64,000 bases of DNA, from positions 25,542 to 89,541 of the forward strand of contig NZ_JAJTTE010000032.1 in NCBI RefSeq assembly GCF_021343995.1, given 5' to 3'. Positions 1 to 8,185 of the stretch are shown here, piece after piece (position 1 is the stretch's first letter; every line of letters starts with the position of its first letter). The notes under the pieces are model-generated. The model did not search any database and was not told where the DNA came from. It was given only the letters and a program-made list of their open reading frames with translations. The DNA comes from Pseudonocardia terrae (GTDB taxonomy: Bacteria; Actinomycetota; Actinomycetes; Mycobacteriales; Pseudonocardiaceae). The position numbers were made by a program, and so were the translations under genes.

Positions 1-658
1 GCGGGGCGAACACCTCGGCCTCGAGCTCGTCGATGTCGTCCTCGATCGCCTCGGTGACGTCGAGGTAGGTGTCCACGACGTGGTCGGCGATGGCGTGCAG
101 CACCGCGGCCGGGCCGAGGGCGAGCTGCTCGGCGTCCTCCTCCAGCTTGCGGCGTACGGCCGCGAGACCGGTGTGCTTGCCGTGCCGGACCGTGACCACG
201 AAGTCCCGGCCGACGAAGGCCTGCACCTCGCCCGTCTCGACGATCTCGTTGCTGCTGGTCGGCTCGGCGTTGCCGATGTAGCTCACGGTCTTGAGCACCA
301 TGAACAGCGTGTCGTCGTAGCGCTCGAGCTTCGGCCGGTTGTGCGCGTGCACCGCGTCCTCGACGGCGAGCTCGTGCAGCCCGTAGGTCTCGGCGATGCC
401 GGTGATCTGGTCCTCGGAGGGCTCGTGCAGACCGATCCAGACGAAGCCCTCGCCGCGGGCGCGGACCTCCTCGATGGCCCGGTCGTGCGTCCAGCGGCCG
501 GGCAGCCGCTCGCCGTCGACGTAGACGCCGCAGTCGACCACGTAGGCCGAGACGGGGACGCGCAGCCGCGGGAGCACGCTGGTGTGGGCGTTGCGGCCCA
601 GGCGGGCACGCGAGCCCGCCGCCTTGATGGCGGGACGGAGGGAGGACAGGGGCGGCAC
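1..658 (-). CDS. corA: CorA-family magnesium/cobalt transporter, N-terminal part (cut by window edge)
   Basis: About 219 codons of the N-terminal cytoplasmic domain are present; the C-terminal membrane helices and the GMN signature lie beyond base 1. The translated region has the features expected of CorA: an early beta-rich part (FVWIGLHEPSEDQI), a Leu/Glu-rich segment (LHELAVEDAVHAHNRPKLE), then a helical stretch (DHVVDTYLDVTEAIEDDID). The family forms pentameric inner-membrane channels for Mg2+. The GTG start at 658 is supported by AGGAGG with a 6-nt spacer. It is transcribed away from the MaoC-like gene. The family call is secure from the motifs; ion selectivity is inferred. Confidence 0.85.
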   Translation of the reverse strand, partial: MPPLSSLRPAIKAAGSRARLGRNAHTSVLPRLRVPVSAYVVDCGVYVDGERLPGRWTHDRAIEEVRARGEGFVWIGLHEPSEDQITGIAETYGLHELAVEDAVHAHNRPKLERYDDTLFMVLKTVSYIGNAEPTSSNEIVETGEVQAFVGRDFVVTVRHGKHTGLAAVRRKLEEDAEQLALGPAAVLHAIADHVVDTYLDVTEAIEDDIDELEAEVFAP

Positions 659-919
659 GGCGCACCTCCTGCGGCGAGAGCGGACGGGGACGCGGGGGAA
701 GGCACGTCTCGCCGAACGCCGCTGGGCGTGACTCAGCCCACGACGGGAGCGGCGGGGACGCGCTCGGTACTACTGCCTGGCGCGGGGTCCATTGCGCGTC
801 ACCTCCTCCGCCGCTCGACGGTCCTCGTGCGTGACCGTGATCGCGCCACGCCTCTCGGGAAGCGGGCCACCGGCTAGATTACCCGGCCGTACGGATTGTC
901 GGCGATGGAGGCGAGAACG

Positions 920-1423
920 TTGCAGTTCGGCCGTTACTACGAGGAGTTCGAGGTCGGGGCGGTGTACAAGCACTGGCCCGGGAAGACGGTCACCGAGTAC
1001 GACGACCACCTCTTCTGCCTCCTGACGATGAACCACCACCCCCTCCACATGGACTCGCACTACGCGGAGGAGACGACGGACTTCAAGCGCAACGTCGTCG
1101 TCGGGAACTACATCTACTCGCTGCTGCTGGGCATGTCCGTGCCGGACGTGTCGGGCAAGGCGATCGCGAACCTCGAGGTCGAGTCGCTGAAGCACACCAA
1201 GCCGACCTTCCACGGCGACACGATCTACGGCGAGACCGAGGTCCTCGACAAGACCGAGTCGAAGTCGAAGGACGACCGCGGCGTGGTCTACGTGGAGACC
1301 CGCGGTTACAAGCAGGACGGCACCGTCGTGTGCACGTTCCGCCGCAAGGTGATGGTCCCCAAGCGCAGCTACGGCGACACCCGCGGCGGGGAGCAGCCCG
1401 GCCGCCCGGTCCCGGCCTCCTGA
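920..1423 (+). CDS. MaoC-like (R)-hydratase family protein
   Basis: A 167-residue single hot-dog-fold protein. The segment DDHLFCLLTMNHHPLHMD carries the D...NxHPxH-type hydratase motif of MaoC/enoyl-CoA hydratase 2 proteins, so hydration of an enoyl-CoA or a related thioester is likely; the substrate is unknown. The reading frame is open from a TTG at 896 and an ATG at 905. I chose the TTG at 920 because GGAGG lies 8 nt upstream and because related proteins, as I recall them, begin MQFGRYxEEFEVG. No partner hydratase subunit lies next to it, and the next gene is convergent and separated by a hairpin terminator. Confidence 0.8.
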   Translation: MQFGRYYEEFEVGAVYKHWPGKTVTEYDDHLFCLLTMNHHPLHMDSHYAEETTDFKRNVVVGNYIYSLLLGMSVPDVSGKAIANLEVESLKHTKPTFHGDTIYGETEVLDKTESKSKDDRGVVYVETRGYKQDGTVVCTFRRKVMVPKRSYGDTRGGEQPGRPVPAS

Positions 1424-1446
1424 GCCGGACCGCACCGATCTGCGGA

Positions 1447-1489
1447 CGAACGGCACCCCCGCTCCCCAACCGGGCGGGGGTGCCGTTCG
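1447..1489. terminator. Bidirectional intrinsic terminator
   Basis: A perfect 16-bp inverted repeat (1447-1462 with 1474-1489) closes an 11-nt loop between the convergent MaoC-like and Nudix genes. The stem core is GGCACCCCC/GGGGGTGCC. There is no U-tract, as is usual for terminators in GC-rich actinobacteria. Confidence 0.75.
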
Positions 1490-1502
1490 GGTCCGGGGCG
1501 GA

Positions 1503-1898
1503 TCAGCGCGGCAGGACGGACCAGCCGTCGAGCGTCTCGGCGAGGCCGTCGACGAGGGGGAGCGCCGCGAACTCGACGGCGTCGACCCAGCGGGCGTCGG
1601 CGGCGTCGTCGCCGGCGGCGAGCGTGCCCCCGACGACGGTGCAGCGGTAGTCCGCGATCCGGTACGGCCCCACGACGACGGTGCCCACGTGCGGCCCGGG
1701 CGTCACCGCCAGCCCGGTCTCCTCGGCCATCTCGCGGACGAGCGCGGCGGCGTCGTCCTCGCCCGGTTCGACGTGTCCACCCGGGAGCGACCACCGGCCT
1801 CGCGCGGGCTCCGTCCCCCGTTTGATCAGCAGTAACCTGCCCGACGCATCGTGCAGGATTGCCCCCACACAGGGGACGTGTCGGCTACCCTCGGTCAT
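1503..1898 (-). CDS. Nudix hydrolase
   Basis: A 131-residue protein with a complete Nudix box at about residues 42-64 (G-x5-E-x7-REMAEETGL), so the catalytic Mg2+-binding glutamates are all present. It also has the usual upstream strand (VGAILHDASGRLLLIKRG) and the tryptophan-containing WSLPGGHVEPGE lead-in. Such enzymes cleave nucleoside diphosphates linked to another moiety; nothing here fixes the substrate. The ATG at 1898 gives a normal family length. It is convergent with the MaoC-like gene and divergent from the small membrane protein gene at 1997. Confidence 0.9.
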   Translation of the reverse strand: MTEGSRHVPCVGAILHDASGRLLLIKRGTEPARGRWSLPGGHVEPGEDDAAALVREMAEETGLAVTPGPHVGTVVVGPYRIADYRCTVVGGTLAAGDDAADARWVDAVEFAALPLVDGLAETLDGWSVLPR

Positions 1899-1996
1899 CG
1901 CTCGACACGGTACGCTCCCCGCGTGGCCGTATCCTCTCGCCAGGGATGTCGGTATTTTCTGATCTTGCCAGCTCCTCCTGCCGGAACGGTGGTCGT

Positions 1997-2161
1997 GTGA
2001 ACGTCAAGAAGCTGACCGGGCTGATCGTGATCGCCCTGGTTGTGTTCTTCATCGTGACGAACCCCGGCGGCGCCTCCGGTGCCGTCAACGGCATCGGCAA
2101 CTGGCTGTACGGGGTGGGTCAGAGCGTGACCACCTTCTTCTCGAACCTGGCCCCGAGCTGA
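1997..2161 (+). CDS. Small single-pass membrane protein of unknown function
   Basis: A 54-residue protein beginning MNVKKLTGLIVIALVVFFIV: a short basic N-terminus, one hydrophobic helix, then a short Gly/Ala-rich and aromatic tail. I recognise no family. The start is taken as GTG 1997, where the protein begins with the typical basic cap; upstream in-frame codons would add a non-hydrophobic Cys/Ser stretch. Its stop overlaps the ATG of the PH-domain gene by one base, so the two are probably translated together and the proteins may act together in the membrane. Confidence 0.7.
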   Translation: MNVKKLTGLIVIALVVFFIVTNPGGASGAVNGIGNWLYGVGQSVTTFFSNLAPS

Positions 2162-2724
2162 TGCTCGCCCCCCGGGAGATCGACGAGTACCTGCTCCCCA
2201 CGGAGCGGCGGGTCATCCGGGTGCGGCAGCACTGGGCGGTCATGATCCCGCACATCACCCAGACCGGGCTCTTCCTCATCGCGATGATCGTGATCGACCG
2301 GCTGCTGCAGGGGCGGGTCGGCGAGGCCGGCGGGTTCGGCGAGGCGCTGGTCGACAACCTGACCTTCTACCTGGCGCTGGTCGCCGTGCTGCGCTTCGCG
2401 GTGAACTCGATCCTCTGGTGGATCGAACGGATCGTGATCACGGACAAGCGGGTGATGCTGGCCCAGGGCATCATCACGCACAGCGTCGGCATGATGCCGC
2501 TGGGCAAGGTCACGGACCTGACGTTCGAACGCAGCATCGGCGGCCGGATGCTCGGCTACGGCACGCTGATCGTGGAGTCCGCCGGCCAGATCCAGGCGCT
2601 GAACCGGATCGACTTCATGCCGCGCCCGGAGGAGATCTACGAGGCGCTCTCCGAGCTGGTGTTCGGCGAGAAGGGCAAGACCCGCGCCACCGGGATGCTC
2701 GCCCGGAACCGCTGGCGGCGCTGA
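2161..2724 (+). CDS. Membrane-anchored bacterial PH domain protein
   Basis: A 187-residue protein. The N-terminal third (LLPTERRVIRVRQHW) is followed by two hydrophobic helices at about residues 40-55 and 65-85. A bPH_2-type domain then begins at IERIVITDKRVMLAQGII and runs through GKVTDLTFERSIGGRMLGYG and LIVESAGQIQALNRI, the strands typical of YdbS/YdbT-like proteins. Proteins of this kind are membrane-anchored, with roles that are mostly undefined. The start codon overlaps the stop of the preceding small membrane protein, indicating an operon. The spacer to cydDC is about 195 bp, so cydDC probably has its own promoter. Confidence 0.85.
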   Translation: MLAPREIDEYLLPTERRVIRVRQHWAVMIPHITQTGLFLIAMIVIDRLLQGRVGEAGGFGEALVDNLTFYLALVAVLRFAVNSILWWIERIVITDKRVMLAQGIITHSVGMMPLGKVTDLTFERSIGGRMLGYGTLIVESAGQIQALNRIDFMPRPEEIYEALSELVFGEKGKTRATGMLARNRWRR

Positions 2725-2919
2725 GCTTGCCCTGAGCCTGCACCGGGCCGGCACTGGGCCGGCGCTGAGCCGGCGCCCAACTTCCGACGGGCCGGGACCT
2801 TGGTCCCTGTCCCGGCCCGCAACGGTCCCGCCGCGGACCGCCCCTGTGCCCTCGCGACGCGCCGCTCCGGGCGGGGAGGGTGATCACCGGACGCGCGCAG
2901 CCGGGGATCGGAGGGCGGC

Positions 2920-5900
2920 ATGGCATCCGACCGCGGCCCCGATACCGAGCCCGGTACCGCGCTCGATCCCGATCCCGATCCCGGCCCCGACGCCACGACC
3001 GATCGCACGCCCGGTCCTACGTCCGGTCCCGCGCCTGATCGCTCGCCCGGTCCCTCCCGGAGGCCGCTCGACCCGCGCCTGCTCCGCCACGCCGCGGCGG
3101 CCCGCCGGTTCGTCCTGGCGGGCCTCGGCGTCGCCGTCGCCACCGCGCTCCTGGTGATGGCGCAGGCCCAGCTGCTGGCGATCGTCGTCGCCGACGGGTT
3201 CCTCGGCGGCGCCGGGCTCACGGCGCTGCAGCCGCTGCTGGGCCTGGCCGCCCTGACCGTCGTCGGACGGGCGGGGTTGGCCTGGGCGGGCGAGGTGGCC
3301 GCGTACCGCGCGTCGGCCGACGTCGTGCGGGAGCTGCGCAGCCGGGTCGTGGGGCAGGTGCTCCGGCTCGGGCCGCGGCACCGCGCGCTGCCGCCGGCCG
3401 GTGAGGTGGCCACGCTGACCTCGCGCGGCCTGGACGACCTCGAGGCGTACTTCGGCCGGTACCTCCCGGCCCTGCTGATCGCGGCCGTGGTCCCGCTGGT
3501 CCTGGCGGTGCGGATCCTCACCGCGGACTGGCCGTCCGGGCTGATCGTCGGGCTCACGGTGCCGCTGATCCCGTTGTTCGCGGTGCTCGTCGGGCTGCAC
3601 ACCCAGCGCTCGACGGCGCGACGCTGGCGCACGCTCGCCGTGCTCGGGCACCACTTCCTCGATCTCGTCGCCGGCCTGGACGTGCTCGTCGCGTTCGGAC
3701 GCGCCGGGCACCAGGCCGGCCGGCTCCGGTCGATGACCGAGGCCTACCGACGCGCGACGATGCGCACCCTGCGCGTGGCCTTCCTGTCCGCGCTGGTCCT
3801 GGAGCTCGTCGCGACCCTGTCGGTCGCACTGGTCGCGGTGTCCATCGGACTCCGGCTGATCGACGGCGCGCTCGACCTCACCACCGGGCTGCTCGTGTTG
3901 CTGCTCGCGCCGGAGGTCTACCTCCCGCTGCGGGCGGTCGGGGCCCGCTTCCACGACGCGGCCACGGGCACCGCCGCCGCGACCACCGCCCTGGACCTGC
4001 TCGACGTCCCGGTCCCACCCTCCGGCCCGGCCGCTGCCCCCGACCCCGCGGCGCAGCCGGTCGTGCTGGAGGGGGTCCGGGTCGACGGCCGCGCCGCCCC
4101 CGTCCTCGACGGCCTCGACCTGACCCTGCGCCCCGGCGCGACGGTCGGCGTCCGCGGGCCCAGCGGCTGCGGCAAGACGACCCTGGTCGAGCTGCTGGCG
4201 GGGCTGCGCCGGCCCGACGGCGGCAGGATCCTGGTCGGCGGGACCGACCTGGCCGACGTCGACCCGGCCCGCTGGCGCCGCCGGGTCGCGTGGGTGCCGC
4301 AGCGCCCGGTCCTGCTCGCCGGCACCGTTGCGGAGAACATCGCGCTCGCCGATCCCGCCGCCGGGCCGGAGGCGGTCGCACGCGCGGCCGGGCTCGCCCG
4401 GCTCGACGTCCCCCTCGACACCCCGGTCGGGGAGGACGGCACCGGCCTGTCCACCGGCCAGCGGCGCCGGGTCGCCCTCGCCCGCGCGGTGCTCGCCGAC
4501 CGCCCCCTGCTGCTCCTCGACGAACCGACCGAGGGCGTCGACGCCGCCACCGAGACGGCCATCGGCGACGGCCTGGCGGAGATCGCCGCGGGCCGGACCG
4601 TCGTGCTCGTCAGCCACCGGCCCGAGCTGCTGGCCCGGTGCGACCGGGTCGTCGGGCTCGGGCCCACCGCGGGCGAGCGGGTCGCGGAGCCGTTCGCGCC
4701 CGCGGAGCCGCCCCTGCCCGCGGAGCTGCCCCCGCCCGCGGAGCTGCCCCCGCCCGCGGAGCTGCCCCCGGAGCAGTCCCCGCCCGCGGACCGGCCCGTC
4801 CCGGCCGACGAGGCACCCTGGTCGGGGCCCGCCGCGACCATGCCGGTGCCGGTGCCGGTGCCGGTGCCGGTGCCGGTGCGGACCGTCGTGCGCGGGCAGT
4901 GGGGCCGACTGGTCGCGGCCGCGCTGCTCGGGGCGGCCGCGCTCGGCTCGGGCGTCGCGCTCACGGCCACTTCGGCCTGGCTCATCTCGGCCGCGGCGCT
5001 GCAGCCGCCGGTGCTCACGCTGATGGTCGCGATCGTGGCCGTCCGCGCGTTCGGCATCGGCAAGGGCGTGTTCCGGTACGCCGAGCGGCTGGTCGCACAC
5101 GACGCCGCGCTCCGGGTGGGCAGCGCGCTGCGCCTGCGGGTCTGGACCGACCTCGTCCGGCTGGGGCCGGCCGCCACCGCCCGGCACCGCCGCGGCGACC
5201 TGCTGACCCGGCTCGTCGCCGACACCGACGCGCCGCAGGACCTCCTGGTCCGAGTGCTGCTGCCGGGCACGGCCGCGCTGCTGGCCGGCGGGGCCGCCGT
5301 GCTCGGGTTCGCGCTGCTGCTCCCGGCCGCGGGCGCGGCCCTGGCGCTCGGGCTGCTGGTCGCCGGGGCGGGTGCGCCTGCGCTCGCCGCGCTGGCCGCC
5401 CGCCGCACCGAGCGCCGCACCGCCGCCGCCCGGGCCGAGGTGGCAGCGCGGACCGTCGAGCTGCTCGACGCCGCCGCCGACCTGCTCGTCCTCGGCGCCG
5501 CGGACCGCGCCCACACCGCCCTGGACACGGCCGACACCCGCCTCGCCGCCCTCCGCCGCCGGGCGGCCACCGCGACCGGTGCGGGCGCCGCGGTCGCGGT
5601 CCTCGCGACCGGGCTCACGGCCGTCGCGTGCGCGGGCCTGGGCCTCGCGGGGTTCGCGGCGGGCACCGTGCCCGGCCCGGTGATCGCCCTGCTCGCCCTG
5701 ACCCCGCTCGCGTTCGCCGAGGTCGTCGCACCGCTCCCCGAGGCCGCCGTCCGGCTGCTGTCGATCCTCCCCGCCCTGCGCCGGCTGTGGGACCTCGAGG
5801 AACGGGAGCCGGCCGTCGTCGAGCCCGCGGCCGCGGCACCGGTGCCGGCGCCGCGGTCGCTGCGGGCCGGTGGCCTCGGCGTCCGTTGGCCCGGCGCGGC

Positions 5901-6507
5901 GGTCGAGGCCGTCCACGGTGTCGACCTGGACCTCGCCGGCGGGCACCGGATCGCGCTCACCGGCCCGTCGGGCAGCGGCAAGTCGACGGTCGTCGCGGCG
6001 CTGCTCCGGACGCTCGGGCCCAGCTCGGGCACCCTGCACGCGGACGGTCGCGACGTGCGCGGGCTCCGCGCCGACGACGTCCGGTCCGGGATCGCCTGGT
6101 GCGGGCCGTGGACGCACCTCTTCGACAGCACGCTGCGCGCGAACCTCGCGCTCGCCGCCCCCGCGGCCGCCGACGCCGAGCTGGTCGCGGCCCTGCGCCG
6201 CGCCGCGCTCGGCCCGTGGTTCGACACCCTGCCCGAGGGCCTGGACACCGCGGTCGGCGCGCACGGCGGCGCGGTGTCGGGCGGCGAGCGTCAGCGCCTC
6301 GGGGTGACCCGCGCGCTGCTCGCCGACCGGCCGATCCTCGTCCTCGACGAACCGACCGCCCACCTGGACGCCGCGACCGGGTCGGCCCTCGCCGCGGAGA
6401 TCCTCGCGGCGACGGCCGACCGGACCGCGCTGCTCGTGACGCACCGGCCGGAGCAGACGCCGGGCGTGCCGCGGCTCGACCTGGGCCGCAGCACCAGCCC
6501 GGTGTGA
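2920..6507 (+). CDS. cydDC: Fused thiol/heme ABC exporter CydD-CydC
   Basis: A 1,195-residue protein that joins both halves of the heterodimeric CydDC exporter in one chain. The order is: a Pro/Asp-rich N-terminal tail (1-50), CydD membrane domain (about 60-310), nucleotide-binding domain 1 with Walker A GPSGCGKTT (near 413) and signature LSTGQRRRVALARA (near 510), a Pro-rich linker (about 585-655), CydC membrane domain (about 660-925), then domain 2 with GPSGSGKST (near 1015) and VSGGERQRLGVTRA (near 1120). CydDC is needed to assemble cytochrome bd, whose genes cydAB lie 4.8 kb downstream on the same strand. The ATG at 2920 has GGAGG five bases upstream. The linker is built from repeated DNA units (near 4705-4790 and 4843-4880). 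Confidence 0.95.
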   Translation: MASDRGPDTEPGTALDPDPDPGPDATTDRTPGPTSGPAPDRSPGPSRRPLDPRLLRHAAAARRFVLAGLGVAVATALLVMAQAQLLAIVVADGFLGGAGLTALQPLLGLAALTVVGRAGLAWAGEVAAYRASADVVRELRSRVVGQVLRLGPRHRALPPAGEVATLTSRGLDDLEAYFGRYLPALLIAAVVPLVLAVRILTADWPSGLIVGLTVPLIPLFAVLVGLHTQRSTARRWRTLAVLGHHFLDLVAGLDVLVAFGRAGHQAGRLRSMTEAYRRATMRTLRVAFLSALVLELVATLSVALVAVSIGLRLIDGALDLTTGLLVLLLAPEVYLPLRAVGARFHDAATGTAAATTALDLLDVPVPPSGPAAAPDPAAQPVVLEGVRVDGRAAPVLDGLDLTLRPGATVGVRGPSGCGKTTLVELLAGLRRPDGGRILVGGTDLADVDPARWRRRVAWVPQRPVLLAGTVAENIALADPAAGPEAVARAAGLARLDVPLDTPVGEDGTGLSTGQRRRVALARAVLADRPLLLLDEPTEGVDAATETAIGDGLAEIAAGRTVVLVSHRPELLARCDRVVGLGPTAGERVAEPFAPAEPPLPAELPPPAELPPPAELPPEQSPPADRPVPADEAPWSGPAATMPVPVPVPVPVPVRTVVRGQWGRLVAAALLGAAALGSGVALTATSAWLISAAALQPPVLTLMVAIVAVRAFGIGKGVFRYAERLVAHDAALRVGSALRLRVWTDLVRLGPAATARHRRGDLLTRLVADTDAPQDLLVRVLLPGTAALLAGGAAVLGFALLLPAAGAALALGLLVAGAGAPALAALAARRTERRTAAARAEVAARTVELLDAAADLLVLGAADRAHTALDTADTRLAALRRRAATATGAGAAVAVLATGLTAVACAGLGLAGFAAGTVPGPVIALLALTPLAFAEVVAPLPEAAVRLLSILPALRRLWDLEEREPAVVEPAAAAPVPAPRSLRAGGLGVRWPGAAVEAVHGVDLDLAGGHRIALTGPSGSGKSTVVAALLRTLGPSSGTLHADGRDVRGLRADDVRSGIAWCGPWTHLFDSTLRANLALAAPAAADAELVAALRRAALGPWFDTLPEGLDTAVGAHGGAVSGGERQRLGVTRALLADRPILVLDEPTAHLDAATGSALAAEILAATADRTALLVTHRPEQTPGVPRLDLGRSTSPV

Positions 6508-6512
6508 GTCGA

Positions 6513-6602
6513 CCCAGCCGGGTCAGCCCAGCCGGGTCAGCCCAGCCCGATCAGCCCAGCCGGGTCCGCCCAGCCTGATCAGCCCGGCCGGGTCAGCCCA
6601 GA
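6513..6602. repeat. Short tandem repeat between convergent genes
   Basis: Six or so imperfect copies of a 14-15 bp unit (consensus CAGCCGGGTCAGCCC) fill the space between the cydDC stop and the GMC oxidoreductase stop, and run into the last codons of the latter. No clear hairpin terminator was found here. Confidence 0.7.
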
Positions 6603-8185
6603 CGTTCGACGACGTGGTCGGCGACGCGCAGGGCGTTGGCCATCGCCGTCAACGACGGGTTCACCGCGCCGATGCTGGGGAAGAAGCTGGTGTCGACGAC
6701 GTAGAGGTTGTCGACCTCGTGGGCCCGGCAGGTCGGGTCCAACGCCGAGCTCGCCGGGTCGGCCCCGAACCGGATCGTCCCGGCCTGGTGCGCCGTCGCC
6801 CCGATCGGCATCCCCTTGTGCATGTAGATGTTGTGGTGAAGCAGGTGCTTCTCGTGCATGCCGAGGTCGGAGAGCCGGCTCTGCAGGGCGTGCCGGAGCC
6901 GCTCGAGGCCCTCGGTGTTGTTGTCCGGGTCGAGCGTGAGCCGGATCTGCCCGTCGCGCTCGAGGGTCACCCGGTTGTCCGGGCGCGGCAGGTCCTCCCC
7001 GCAGAGCCAGAAGTCGACTGCGTGGTGCGCGAGCACCTCGAACGGCATGTCCGGCGAGACCTTTCCGGCCCAGTGCGGTGCGTTCGCCCGGACCTGCTCG
7101 GCGTCGGACTTGCCGAGCATCTGGATGCCGCCCAGGGGGTAGTGCCAGTCCTCCGAGCCGAGGTACCAGTCGTGTATCGCGAGCGTCTTCTGGAACCGGG
7201 TCGGGTTGGGCTCCTTGGACACGGCCATCAACGCCAGGTTGTTGTGCCGCATGTAGTGCCGCCCGACGACGCCGGAGCCGTTGGCCAGCCCGTCGGGGTG
7301 CTTGTCGTTCGCCGAGCGCAGCAGCAGCGCGGCGGAGTTGACCGCCCCGCAGGCGACCACCACGACGTCCGCGGTGAAGCGCACGGTCTCGGTGCCGCCC
7401 TCGCCCTGGTCGAACTCGGTGACGACGGACGTGACCGAGCGTCCGCCGGAATCAGTCTCCAGCCTCGTCACGCGGGCACGGGTGAGGAGCCGGACGTTGT
7501 CGTGGGCCAGCGCGGGGTCCACGCAGATCACCTGGGAGTCGGACTTGCCGCCCAGCACGCAGGGGAAGCCGTCGACGCGGTCGCACCGGATGCAGGGGCT
7601 GTCGTAGGTGGCGTTGCCCTGGGCGTCCTGGTCGAGCCGCACCCCGATCGGCAGGTGGAAGGGGTGCAGCCCGAGCTTCTCCAGGTCCTCGCTGAGCTGC
7701 TGGATCCGCGGCTCGTGGCGCACCGGCGGATAGCGGTAGTCCGCGGAGGCCGGACCCTCCGTGGGGTCGTCGCCGTGGTGGCCGTGTACCTCGTAGAGGT
7801 GCTCGGCCTCGGTGTAGTACGGCTCGAGGTCGGCGTAGTCGATCGGCCAGGCCGGCGAGATGCCGCCGTGGTGGACGATCTCGCCGAAGTCCTGCAGGCG
7901 CAGGCGGAACAGGGCCGCGCCGTAGAACTTGGTGTTGCCGCCGACGTAGTAGTTCACCTCGGGCGGGAACTCGTGTCCGTGGCGGTCGAGCCAGAACTCC
8001 GGGGCCCGGTACTTCCCGCGCACGAACACCGCGCCGGAGTCCCAGTTGTCGCGCTCGCGCGGCAGGTACGCGCCGCGCTCGAGCAGCAGGACCCGCTTGC
8101 CGGTCGGCGCCAGGCGGTGTGCGAAGGTGCCGCCGCCTGCCCCACTGCCGATCACGATCACGTCGTAGTGCTGGTCCTCGGTCAC
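6593..8185 (-). CDS. GMC-family FAD-dependent oxidoreductase
   Basis: A 530-residue flavoprotein. The N-terminal dinucleotide-binding motif VIVIGSGAGGGTFAHRLA is at about residues 9-26. The C-terminal GMC domain ends with VDNLYVVDTSFFPSIGAVNP and SLTAMANALRVADHVV, typical of glucose-methanol-choline oxidoreductases. These enzymes oxidise alcohols or sugars and pass electrons to FAD; the substrate cannot be read from the sequence. There is no Tat or Sec signal, so it is cytoplasmic. Its GTG start overlaps the TGA of the NDH-2 gene by four bases, making it the last gene of a G6PDH-like/NDH-2/GMC operon. Confidence 0.9.
   Translation of the reverse strand: MTEDQHYDVIVIGSGAGGGTFAHRLAPTGKRVLLLERGAYLPRERDNWDSGAVFVRGKYRAPEFWLDRHGHEFPPEVNYYVGGNTKFYGAALFRLRLQDFGEIVHHGGISPAWPIDYADLEPYYTEAEHLYEVHGHHGDDPTEGPASADYRYPPVRHEPRIQQLSEDLEKLGLHPFHLPIGVRLDQDAQGNATYDSPCIRCDRVDGFPCVLGGKSDSQVICVDPALAHDNVRLLTRARVTRLETDSGGRSVTSVVTEFDQGEGGTETVRFTADVVVVACGAVNSAALLLRSANDKHPDGLANGSGVVGRHYMRHNNLALMAVSKEPNPTRFQKTLAIHDWYLGSEDWHYPLGGIQMLGKSDAEQVRANAPHWAGKVSPDMPFEVLAHHAVDFWLCGEDLPRPDNRVTLERDGQIRLTLDPDNNTEGLERLRHALQSRLSDLGMHEKHLLHHNIYMHKGMPIGATAHQAGTIRFGADPASSALDPTCRAHEVDNLYVVDTSFFPSIGAVNPSLTAMANALRVADHVVERLG

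Noticed and set aside
2884..6444. A 1,186-codon minus-strand open frame opposite cydDC
   Set aside because: Arg/Gly/Pro-rich composition is the shadow of a GC-rich gene; the plus strand has complete ABC transporter motifs.
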